A stretch of 64,000 bases of DNA from Symbiodinium natans (Eukaryota > Sar > Dinophyceae > Suessiales > Symbiodiniaceae). Location: assembly GCA_905221605.1 (NCBI GenBank), contig CAJNDS010001957.1, positions 196,438 to 260,437 on the forward strand. Reading direction: 5' to 3'. A program made the position numbers and the translations under genes. Numbering within the stretch: position 1 is the stretch's first letter; each line of letters starts with the position of its first letter. This document shows positions 35,801 to 43,044 of this stretch, piece after piece. The notes under the pieces were generated by a model. The model searched no databases. It was not told the origin of the DNA and saw only the letters and a program-made list of their open reading frames with translations.

Positions 35801-38800
35801 GGGTGCGTAAGGGGTAAGGGGTAGGGAGCTGGGTCCATGAGGGGTAGGTCAAGGGGATGGAGAAAGGAGCATGGGCCAAAGGAGAGTGAGTAGGCGGGGG
35901 AGGGGGGAGCGGGCGGAGCGGGTGGAGCGGGCGGAGGGCCCGGGCATGCACTGGGGCCCTTTAAAGTCAGCTGAGAAGCTACATCATGGGCCGTGGACCA
36001 TGAGCCAATGGGGCCAGGAGCCATGGGTCCAGTGGGGGACGGGGTGCTTGGCAGCCATGCAGGTCGAGGGATGAAGAATGGGACCAGGCCAGGAGCCATG
36101 GGTCCAGTGGGGGGGCGGGGTGCGTGGGGGGTGGGGGTAGGGGTTGGAAGTGTGGAAAGGGTGGGGTGTGTGGGGGTGGGGGTGGTGGGGGTGGAGCCAT
36201 GACGCCAGGAGCAAGGGGCCCATGACAAGCACGGTCGGCGGGGCAGGGTGCGTGCGGGGTGGGGGTGGGGGTTGCGGGTGGGGGTGGAGCAGCTCAAGGG
36301 ATGAAGAATAGGACCAGGAGCCATGGGTCCATGAAAAGCATGGCGGGGTGCGTGGGGGGCTTGGGCAAGGGGAATGTATGCGGAGCGGGAAGGGCGGATG
36401 GGCGGGGAGCGGGTGCGTGGGTGGTGGGGGTAGGGGCGGAGGGGAGCCGTGGGGCCAGAACCCATGCATCCATGAGGGGCATGGGCGGCGGGGCAGGGTG
36501 CGTGAGGGGTAAGGGGTAGGGAGCTGGGTCCATGAGGGGTAGGTCAAGGGGATGGGTCCAGTGGGGGATGGGGTGCTTGGCAGCCATGCAGGTCGAGGGA
36601 TGAAGAATGGGACCAGGCCAGGAGCCATGGGTCCAGTGGGGGGGCCGGGTGCGTGGGGGTTGGGGTGGGGGAAAGGGTGGGGTGTGTGGGGGTGGGGGTT
36701 GGGGGTGGGGGTGGAGCCATGACGCCAGGAGCAAGGGGCCCATGACAAGCACGGGCGGCGGGGCAGGGTGCGTGCGGGGTGGAGGTGGGGGTTGCGGGTG
36801 GGGGTGGAGCAACTCAAGGGATGAAGAATAGGACCAGGAGCCATGGGTCCATGAAAAGCATGGCGGGGTGCGTGGGGGGCTTGGGCAAGGGGAATGTATG
36901 CGGAGCGGGAAGGGCGGATGGGCGGGGAGCGGGTGCGTGGGTGGTGGGGGTAGGGGCGGAGGGGAGCCGTGGGGCCAGAACCCATGGGTCCATGAGGGGC
37001 ATGGGCGGCGGGGCAGGGTGCGTGAGGGGTAAGGGGTAGGGAGCTGGGTCCATGAGGGGTAGGTCAAGGGGATGGAGAGTGGGAACATGGGCCAGAGCTT
37101 TGGATGGGGTGGAGTAGGTGGTAGGGGCAATGGGTCTTCACTGACGCCGCCCCCGGCTGGGGTCGGCGGATAATAAGGACCCCAATAAGGTACCCCTGAT
37201 TTCGGAAACCCCCAAATAGGGTTGCTTGGGTGCTGCAAAAAGTGGGGCCTACTTCTGAAGTCTGTCCGCAGTCGCACAGCTCAGTGACATGCAAAGAAAC
37301 AGGTTTGGCCAAAGAGTTGTTGTTTAAAGGCTTGGCTTAGGTTCGGCCCATATTGCTTTGTTGAAGGGCACCAGATCCTGAATCGTGGTTTGGGACCGTT
37401 CGGGCTGGACTATGCAGTCGGGGACTTTGGGCGGGTACTTCGAGATGAGGCCAAGTACGAAAGCCTGAAAGAGAAGCTGCAGGAGCGTGGGCCCTAGCAT
37501 CACGATCATGAGGAACCGACTGTGGGCTCTTGCAGTATTGACTGTAATGCTTGCGCAACTTGAGGATGAACATCTTCCGAAAGGCTGCTACCCCAGAAGA
37601 TGAGTGGCCCGACAAGTGCATCATTTTCTGCAGGCAGGGCGAGACAGCAACACACTGCTAAACTGAGCAGCAGCTAGGTCCTGAATGGCCAGGAGCCGTG
37701 CTGGCGTCCAGAGCCTCAAGGACAAGCTTTGGCAGGAAGACTTTTGCTACAATGAGAACAACGACCTCCTCGCCACCTGGCGCAATGATGCGCAATGTGT
37801 GGGCTGTGCAGGGCTGTTTTGCCTTAAGCCGTCTGGAGGTGAGCGAGCTGCACGGCGACATGCTGCAGAAGGACCGCGACTGGGCGGAGCCCTCAGAACT
37901 GAGCAAGATGTGTGCGGGTGGAGGGGTGTGGCAGGGGCGAGTGGGGGCGGGGGCCAAGGCCATGGAGCAGTTCCGCGATGGTTCCTTGCTTGGAGCTCAA
38001 TGAGGGTGCTCTGGGTGTTCTTTACCCCTAAACCCTACACCCTACATCCCTTAACTCTGAATGTTCTTGCCTACCCTAAACCCTATACGCTAAACCCAAA
38101 ACGCCTGAATAGACTTCATGACTCCATGAGCTCCACGCGACTCCGTGTCGAGATAGATGGGAGTGTCTTGGCATCTGCCCTAAGTCAATGCGCTGCATCC
38201 CAATGCAGCTCTCCGTAGTCAATCTGTGCAGTCCTGTGCTCTGAGACCGAAATTGCCGAAAGGGGTTTAGGCTTTAGGTTTTAGGGTTCAGGGTTTAAAG
38301 GGTTTACGGTTTAGGGAACATTCAGTGTATTTGCTTAATCCTGCTGGCTTCTCGTGCTAGGCCCTGCGTTATCGCGACTGGAGTCCTTGCACGCGGGCAC
38401 GACATCCCAAAGGCCAAGGGCAGTGCATTTCTTGACTCCACGGCTGCACGACCAGCAGTTCCATGCAGCTTTCATTGGGCACATGCTGCCAGGTGAGGTA
38501 TGTCATCAACTACGACATGCCAAAGATGGCGGAAGATTACATCCACAGGGCCGGGACAGTATCAGAGATAACAAGAGAGTCTTCAATGAGCGCTTCAATG
38601 AGCGCCTACGTGCATCACGGGCAATGCATGCGCTGCCCTGGTACTGAACATCTTGTGGAGTGAAGTTATGTACAAAGCTTCGCCTTGGCTTCAGTCTTAG
38701 GGTGTTGAAATGTGTTGAATGACTGGGCGCAGTTCAGGTTTGGTGTAGGTTACGCTAGGTTCATCGTGCAGGTGGGCCGCACCGGCCGCGCTGGCAACAC

Positions 38801-39364
38801 GGGCTATGCGTTTACCTTTGTGAACCGGTCCAACTGGAAGGAGAACTGCAAGATGCCCCCACAGTTCATACTGATACGGCATGGCTGCATGGGCCGCATG
38901 GGCATAATAGTAGTATTATTATTAATCGTAGTAATAATAATAGTAGCAATACTAATAATCAGAATATAACAATAAAAATAACACGAATAACAACTAATAC
39001 TAATAATACGAATAAACATAATATTAACAATAACAATAATAACAACAATAATAATAACAATAACAATAGTAATAACAATAGTGATGATAATAGTAATAGC
39101 AAAAGTACTACTAACTAATACCGGCAACACCAATAGAATGCAGGACCTCCAGTGGGGCCACGAGTACCTTCTTGGCGTGCTCGAGGCCACAAAGCAGGAC
39201 GTAGACGCAACGCTCAAGGCACGGGCCGGTTCTCACAAGTTGTCGCCGTTGTCAGGGTTTGGGGTTTAGGGTTTAGGGTTGTGGCCGTTCAGGATGTCAT
39301 CGACAACCACGCCAATCAGGCGGGTTTCGCGGTTTCTTTTGTTTCTTTTTGGGGTCCACTGTAA
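20726..39364 (+). CDS. DEAD-box ATP-dependent RNA helicase, DDX5/DBP2-like, 27 exons (5' end not found)
   Basis: An ATP-dependent RNA helicase that would unwind or remodel RNA during transcription, splicing or ribosome assembly. Conceptual splicing gives 451 residues with every family motif in order. These are an N-terminal FDEVGY and Q motif PTPIQKQ, motif I AETGSGKT, Ia PTRELA, the GG segment IVGGTK, Ib ATPGRF, II LDEADELL, III SATWPE, then in RecA2 KCIIFC, LHGD, motif V IATGVLARGHDIP and VI HRVGRTGRAG. SATWP and the preceding KKDFSQ...SKEEIEEMR stretch place it in the p68/DBP2 group. Exon lengths sum to 1356 nt, a multiple of three, ending at TAA 39362-39364. Introns start with GC (17), GA (5) or GT (4) and end with AG. 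The first exon I can place starts after the AG at 20725; the start codon and any RGG-type N-terminus lie upstream and were not found. Introns 5 and 18 have alternative boundaries. Motif V departs from the usual TDVAARGLD. No frameshift or stop was seen in the model. Confidence 0.88.
23465..23548. repeat. Interstitial telomere-like tract (CCCTAAA)
   Basis: About eleven units with single-base variants, inside helicase intron 16. Confidence 0.9.
23695..23832. repeat. AT-rich low complexity: AAATA units then (AT)n
   Basis: AAATAAATAAAT-type DNA passing into (AT)n at 23795-23832, within helicase intron 16. Confidence 0.95.
23998..24066. repeat. GGTACAA inverted repeat (possible hairpin)
   Basis: Three ACCGGTACAA-type units on the left face three TTGTACCGG-type units on the right, so the segment can fold back on itself over nearly its whole length. 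Confidence 0.8.
24230..26330. repeat. Degenerate telomere-derived DNA in both orientations
   Basis: AAACCCTA and TAGGGTTT words recur every 20-40 bp, often meeting as CCCTATAGGG palindromes and separated by CCTTAAAC-like variants. Two roughly 450-bp stretches (about 24470-24860 and 24950-25270) are similar to each other. No coding was seen. Confidence 0.75.
25728..25845. repeat. Poly-G run followed by (TA)n block
   Basis: A run of about 18 G, then alternating ATATAC/TATGTA. A similar G-run plus (AT)n pair occurs at 47770-47930. Confidence 0.95.
26476..26660. repeat. Tandem repeat of GGAGTGCCCAACCCCAGAG type
   Basis: Seven or so degenerate units of 20-30 bp; the plus frame encodes only ECP-rich low complexity. 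Confidence 0.85.
26719..26798 (+). other. Helicase exon 17, linker into RecA domain 2
   Basis: This exon reads GGIHIVHTETIRGKN, VVQRAEIVDGDD and lies between two long introns. It matches the spacing of the N..I.Q...V segment that follows SATWP...A in DEAD-box proteins, and joins in frame to AKYESLKEKLQ at 37450. The donor is GC at 26799 and the acceptor is TTAG. The region is less conserved than the motif exons, so identification rests on position, phase and the Q-R-x-E-I-V pattern. Confidence 0.65.
26838..26890. repeat. Interstitial telomere-like tract (TTTAGGG)
   Basis: Six or seven TTTAGGG-type units, in the opposite orientation to the 48853 tract and 80 bp from a dispersed element shared with that site. 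Confidence 0.9.
26967..27105 (+). repeat. Dispersed element, copy 1
   Basis: About 135 bp containing CCCGGTGCCCCTATTCAAG and GACGCGCCTCCTTCGCGGGC. It matches the reverse complement of 48953-49090 at roughly nine bases in ten. No coding assigned. Confidence 0.85.
27278..27437. repeat. About 60-bp tandem repeat, three to four copies
   Basis: Units share CTAAGCATTTTCAGGCCCC then TAAACTCCCTT and AAATCTCTAAGCG. Confidence 0.85.
27886..27972. repeat. Telomere-like tract (CCCCAAA to CCCTAAA)
   Basis: A degenerate run inside helicase intron 17. Confidence 0.85.
28136..28221. repeat. Pure telomere-like array (TTTAGGG)12
   Basis: Twelve perfect heptamers, ending exactly where the G-rich minisatellite begins. 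Confidence 0.97.
28222..31275. repeat. G-rich higher-order minisatellite, left block
   Basis: Long units built from sub-blocks in fixed order: a GGTAGGTCAAGGGGATGGAG block (28258, 29168, 29630, 30266, 30720), a GGCGGAGCGGGCGGAG block, CCCTTTAAAGTCAGCTGAG, a (GGGGGT)n run, TTTTTCGGACCAGCATTGGC and a CATGGGTCCATGAG block. Spacing is about 450-900 bp because sub-blocks are missing in some copies. Minus-strand frames of up to 679 codons (Pro/His/Ser/Leu-rich) reflect stop-poor repeat sequence and are not annotated as genes. Confidence 0.95.
31276..33077. mobile_element. 1.8-kb insertion in the minisatellite, 14-bp direct repeat at its ends
   Basis: The minisatellite unit stops after GTGAGGGGTAAGGG (31262-31275) and resumes with the same 14 bases (33078-33091), so the repeat is interrupted and duplicated exactly as after a transposon insertion. 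The interior is unrelated to the minisatellite. It has nine scattered copies of a CGGCCTCACTTCGGTTGAGG motif and a duplicated block with GGGCATGGATCACCTCCCG (about 32569 and 32809). Only weak terminal complementarity (CAGCACAATGC against GCTGCACTCTG-like ends) and no recognisable transposase or reverse transcriptase. The element type is unknown. Confidence 0.65.
33078..37090. repeat. G-rich higher-order minisatellite, right block
   Basis: Continues the left block; unit starts lie near 33115, 33645, 34208, 34694, 35265, 35844, 36538 and 37056. The last units (36060-37090) lack several sub-blocks and carry CTCAAGGGATGAAGAATAGG instead, as does the first part of the left block (28566), so the two ends of the whole array are more like each other than like the middle. 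Confidence 0.95.
38028..38312. repeat. Telomere-like tracts inside helicase intron 22
   Basis: CCCTAAA-type units at 38028-38104 and TTTAGGG-type units in the opposite orientation at 38258-38312, within the 373-nt intron 37988-38360. Confidence 0.85.
38905..39118. repeat. AAT/ATA trinucleotide-rich tract in helicase intron 25
   Basis: Imperfect AAT, ATA and ACA triplets fill most of the 303-nt intron 38841-39143. The minus frame (Ile/Val-rich) is spurious. Confidence 0.9.
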
Positions 39365-39464
39365 ACGACTTCCCTGTTAAAGTCCCCATTGTGCTTGCTG
39401 AATCTCAGAATAAAAGCACGAGTCATGTGGGCGCGAAACGAAAACTCATTGACAAAGAACACAT

Positions 39465-39920
39465 TCAAGGATTCAAGTTAGACAGGCCATACAGTAGTAG
39501 AGCAAAACACATGGCCTGAAGCACAAACCCCCCCCAGAAGCAAAACGCAAATCTGCAAGTTTCGTGCACTGCAGAACACACAGAGACAAATAATTGAAAT
39601 GAGAGAAGGGAACACAGTAGTAGAGCAAGACACATGACCTGAAGCACTAACCCCCCGATAAGCAAGGCCCAGATCTTGCAAGTTTCGTAGCAGCCAAACA
39701 CAAAAAGGGCGTAAACGAATTGAAAGGAATGAGCCAACGCCGTACAGAGCAAACGCAGGACCTGAAGCACTAACCCCCCCAAAAGCAAAACCCAGATCTT
39801 GCAAGATTGGTAGAAAGTTGAACTGCAGGTATCACAGACCCGACAAAGACTTGAAATGAGAGAGGCAACAGTAGTAGAGCGTTTTTGCAATTGGGGGGGG
39901 GCGGTCTGCGCCCGCCCCAA
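39465..39920 (-). CDS. Hydrophobic repeat-encoded open frame (doubtful gene)
   Basis: A 151-codon minus-strand frame over the tandem repeat at 39480-39880. The repeat is read in the same frame in each copy, giving units such as CKIWVLLLGGLVLQVLRLL, CKIWALLIGGLVLQVM and FCFWGGFVLQAM, about 41-42 residues apart. It would be a multi-pass membrane peptide. It lies just beyond and opposite the helicase 3' end. It may be only a satellite whose unit happens to be a multiple of three. Confidence 0.18.
   Translation of the reverse strand: MGRAQTAPPQLQKRSTTVASLISSLCRVCDTCSSTFYQSCKIWVLLLGGLVLQVLRLLCTALAHSFQFVYALFVFGCYETCKIWALLIGGLVLQVMCLALLLCSLLSFQLFVSVCSAVHETCRFAFCFWGGFVLQAMCFALLLYGLSNLNP
39480..39880. 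repeat. Tandem repeat, unit about 125 bp, three to four copies
   Basis: Units share CAGTAGTAGAGCAA, CCTGAAGCACTAACCCCCC, AAGCAAAACCCAGATCTTGC and TTGAAATGAGAGA. It begins about 115 bp beyond the helicase stop codon. Confidence 0.88.
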
Positions 39921-40142
39921 CCTCCCAGTTTTTTGAACTGTGAAAGTTGAAAGCTTGCTTCCAAAGCATATGTATCCTTTCCATAGCCATCATGCGAACA
40001 CTGTGTTGGCCAACCCACCCACTTTTTAAGCCACGCAAGCTTGCTTCCAAAGCAGATGAGTCTTTTCCAAACCCATCAAGCGAGCATTGTGTTGCAAATA
40101 GGGGGCGCCGGCCCACCCTTCCCCCCCCCCCCCAATTTTCAG
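39888..40142. mobile_element. Possible small element bounded by G-run and C-run ends
   Basis: Starts GCAATTGGGGGGGGGCGG and ends CCCCCCCCCCCAATTTTC, an inverted-repeat arrangement. Inside are two similar copies of GCAAGCTTGCTTCCAAAGCA-type sequence about 85 bp apart. The left end also has GGTCTGCGCCCGCCCCAACC, like the hairpin at 17160. No coding. Classification is tentative. Confidence 0.35.
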
Positions 40143-40922
40143 GGCGAGCAAGTGTGTCCCCTGCCACTGTTCCGACATGAAGACGGGATCCAGGCGAACG
40201 ATTCGACCGCCTTTTAGTGTCTCCAGGCCCTGAAACGCTCACAGCGCAGACACGAGAATGTCACAAGGGACGCGGCAACACCGTGCGGATCATCGCAAGT
40301 TGCAACACGCACGGGGGTCATTGATTTCTATGTGGTAATGTGTAATAATACAAGACAAGAAAGACAAAAAGTACCCAGATAATCAACAATGCTTAAATGA
40401 ATTCTTGACCCATTGATCCATGAAGTTCAAGTCGAACAAGCCAATGCAGACGATACAACCTTCGCCAGAGCACCAGGCTGAGTGGCAGAACGACCAATAT
40501 GACAACGACCAATCTTGGGAGGCGCGGAGCATTGCAGACGACAACGCTGTCATGCTCCAATTCGTGCAAGGTTGTTAAGGCGAGGCCCTAGGCCGAAGGC
40601 GTTTGGGGAAAAGGAACAACCTTCTTGAGCCGAGTCGGGTGGTGTTTAAGTGTGTCTAGGAGAGGTTGGCACATGGGCCCTTGGAGAAGGGCCGATACTA
40701 TTGGCACTTCAATTGCTTGTCGACTTCGATCTTGCATCGCCTGCGGGAAGCTCACAGGGCGAGCACGGCTTGTGGCCAAATCGTGTAGCAAGGGCATGCA
40801 GAAGCGTTGTGTGTCTGCTCTGTTGTAGACATAAATACAGTTCTGGCTCAATGTCAGGATGCTGCAAACTGGAATGTGGGCTCTTCTGCCAAGGAGGCCT
40901 CACGCGCCTTCTTTTGAGCAGA

Positions 40923-40993
40923 TCCGCTGTAGCATAGTGCTTAGTATTTCCGCTTTTCATGCAGAAGACCCGGGCTTGTATCCACCGCCATAA
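40923..40993 (+). pseudogene. Degenerate tRNA-Glu(UUC)-like sequence
   Basis: A D-arm-like block (TAGCATAGTGCTTAGTAT), an anticodon arm with loop TTTTCAT giving anticodon TTC, and GAAGACCCGGG then CTTGTATCC at the T-arm position follow the order and spacing of eukaryotic tRNA-Asp/Glu. The T-stem pairs at only two positions, the B-box reads GCTTGTATCC instead of GGTTCGAATCC, and the acceptor 3' strand does not match the 5' TCCGCTG. It is therefore a decayed tRNA or a tRNA-derived repeat head, not a functional gene. Confidence 0.38.
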
Positions 40994-41472
40994 TCAAGAA
41001 GCTGGGAAGGCATGCTGTGCCCCCCAGCAACAGTGGTTTTTATCCTTTGGAGTAGGACACGCTTTATTGTGTTGCGTGTGAACGGATGCAGCGAACAAGC
41101 AGTCATACATGGTAGTGCTGTATTTGGGCTACTCTTTCGCGGCGTGACTTGGACGTTGGACATCGCCTGTATATCGGACGTCATGTATAGCGATTCCGAG
41201 AAGTCCGGCTTGGGAGGTACGTAGTGGGCCTGCGTGATCCTTGCAGAAGTCCAGAAGCTAGCACTGGCAACGCGACCGATGGCCTTTTGAGAGGCTTACG
41301 TCGCATCCCTCGACGATGACCTCAATGCCGTCAAACCTGAGCATCAAGCCAGGAGCCCGCCCGGTTTCGAGCAGGGGTGACACCTCGAATATCTGGGTGA
41401 AGGCCTTATGGCTTAAGGGTCCTCTTCTTCAGGAAGCACATGCTGGCATCCATAAGAGCCTCCCCTGTGCAG

Positions 41473-41940
41473 GAAAATTCTTGGCGAGTATGCAGAGCAA
41501 GGATCTTTCTATGGATGCAAAGTCTATCAACGGACTGAGTCCGGCCGGCCGAGATTGCTTGGCATACTTGCTTCTGGATTCGCCAGGTTCTGCCGCACAT
41601 CACTCGATCATCAGAGCAGTCTAGCACAAGCATAGACACTGTGATACTTGAGGTGCTTCATGTGGAACCAATCGTGGCCATGGGCTACATTAAAAAGGTG
41701 ACTGCATGGACGGCACTTTTCCACTTCCAGAGACCGGAGAGCGTGACAGGTGCCAGGACGACGGCAGCACCTTGCACCTCTACTACTATGGCGAAGAGGG
41801 TATATCAAAGGGCGCTGTGCTTAGTCCCCACAGCCCCCCACTTCGTCATGTCTTGTTGATTCCAAGCGTAACCTGAGCGTAACCTGACGACTTCAAAGGC
41901 TGGTACATCGGGCCCGCTCTCGGAGGGGATATTGCCGCGG
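41473..41940 (+). CDS. Partial gene with a GxY...VYxR / YYY...GWYIGPALGGD domain
   Basis: Three pieces splice into one domain. At 41473-~41545 (after GCAG) KILGEYAEQGSFYGCKVYQR is read. At ~41757-41799 DDGSTLHLYYYGEEG is read, followed by a GT donor at 41800. At 41899-~41935 (after CAAAG) the frame continues as WYIGPALGGD. The 41799/41899 junction is exactly in phase and joins YYYGEE to GWYIGP. The order G-x-Y, VYxR, YYxx, GWWFGPxVGGD is one I recall from many dinoflagellate proteins of unknown role; no enzymatic function is implied. The first donor and the sequence after GGD were not resolved. Conserved aromatic and glycine positions support coding; start and end of the gene are unknown. Confidence 0.45.
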
Positions 41941-42202
41941 CCGCAGCTCTGATGGCTTGAAGTTGTTTCGGAGTGCAGGGCCTGCAATATATTAGCGTTG
42001 CATGCTCGTAGGCTCTGTTAGGTCTATGCTTGGGCTGGTGAGTCGCACGATCCGCCAGAGGGCGGATGGCATTTCTTCTCCTTGGAAGCGCAGGCACCAA
42101 GCTTAGACTGGCCAGTGCAACATTCATGAATTGTGGGGGGAACCTAGGGGGGGATGGGGTAGTAGGGGAGCCCATAAAACATTCTGAGGACCCTGAGATT
42201 TT

Positions 42203-42319
42203 TTGCGAGGAAAGCCGAAATCTCAAGCAAGCAAAGCGGCTGAGGAATTTGAACCTCTCAATGCCTTCAAGATCGTCAAGAAGACGGAGGCCCGCGAACG
42301 AGACTGTTGCTCTGAACAG
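42203..42319 (+). CDS. Candidate exon, same gene or next gene
   Basis: Open frame reading SQASKAAEEFEPLNAFKIVK, then KTEARERDCCSEQ, ending at CAG followed by a GT donor at 42320. Composition (Glu, Lys, Ala) and the splice-like end suggest coding. No family was recognised, and the upstream acceptor is not clear. Confidence 0.28.
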
Positions 42320-42700
42320 GTTCTGATTTTTATATGGCATCCTAATTTAACCGCTAACGCGACCTCGGCAAGGGCACCGAGGCAAATGCAGACGGGCGGG
42401 GCTTATGGGGCGCCAGGGTGCGCTTCAGGGGTGTCGAACAGTGGCGCAGCTGTGGGCAGGGGCTCAAAAAATCACAGATTTTCACAGCCCTGGTCCCCGG
42501 GACGTCGTTCGCGGCTGGACACTGATCGGTTGGAGTCGTACCCATTCCGGCCCAAAAGTTTGGCCGGAAACGGAAACACATTGCCAGTCGGGGCGCCCTG
42601 GGAGGGCGGGGGGTGGGAGACTCTTCGAAGGCTCTCTAGACCTGGATCTAAACGCCTGAGGCCTCCGGCCTCGGCAAGTGATCTTGTGTTTTCGCATTCT

Positions 42701-42720
42701 GTGTTTTTTTTTTTTTTTTT
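42701..42720. repeat. Poly-T run
   Basis: About 20 T, about 50 bp before the candidate exon at 42770. Confidence 0.95.
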
Positions 42721-42769
42721 GCTCTGAAGTAAGTTTTTGCCTTCACAAGCCTAGGCTCCTGAGCTGCAG

Positions 42770-42868
42770 GTGCAAGGATGGTTTGACGAGACCCATGAGG
42801 CGGTGTCTCCAAGCGTGTTTGGACTACACATTGCCATGGCCACCCTCTCCCACGATGCTTTGGCAAAG
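42770..42868 (+). CDS. Candidate 33-codon exon
   Basis: Flanked by CTGCAG before and AAG|GC after, the same splice signals as in the helicase gene. The phase-0 reading is VQGWFDETHEAVSPSVFGLH then IAMATLSHDALAK. No family was recognised. The frame stays open beyond the GC, so the end is a guess from the GC-donor rule seen elsewhere. Confidence 0.3.
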
Positions 42869-43044
42869 GCTTGTGATTTAGAAAAGCTAGCTTGGAAGCT
42901 GATGCCGCCAATCATCAAGAGTTTTCTGACACCTGTACTGCTTGTCGCCAGAGCCATTATCAAAGTGAATGAGTGCAGCATAGAGTAGAATGGAATGGAG
43001 TGGAATAGAATATGGAATAGAATATGGAAGCATTTGGCTGCCAC

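Larger units (their letters stand above)
26799..37449 (+). other. Helicase intron 17 (10.65 kb, GC-AG), filled with repeats
   Basis: The donor GC follows GACGAT and the acceptor GATGAG precedes GCCAAGTAC. The intron carries a dispersed element (26967-27105), a short tandem repeat (27278-27437), telomere-like arrays (27890-27972, 28136-28221), the G-rich higher-order repeat (28222-37090) with its 1.8-kb insertion, and a short dispersed element near 37.14-37.22 kb. No helicase exon was recognised inside. Its great length contrasts with the 50-370 nt of most other introns in the gene. Confidence 0.65.
37450..39364 (+). other. Helicase exons 18-27 (RecA domain 2 and C-terminus)
   Basis: Exons: 37450-37486, 37597-37633, 37693-37735, 37839-37883, 37959-37987, 38361-38412, 38493-38549, 38772-38840, 39144-39218, 39293-39364. 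Donors: GT(?), GC, GA, GC, GC, GC, GC, GA, GC. They read AKYESLKEKLQ, DEWPDKCIIFC, RSRAGVQSLKDKLWQ, VSELHGDMLQKDRDW, AMEQFRDGS, LPCVIATGVLARGHDIPK, VRYVINYDMPKMAEDYIHR, VGRTGRAGNTGYAFTFVN, DLQWGHEYLLGVLEATKQ and DVIDNHANQ, then stop. The exon 18/19 junction has two other in-frame options. The last exon may instead splice again after NHANQ, which would change the final residues. Confidence 0.85.

Noticed and set aside
33248-36985. More long minus-strand frames (212-576 codons) over the right minisatellite block
   Set aside because: Same cause as the left block; they also lie antisense within the helicase intron.
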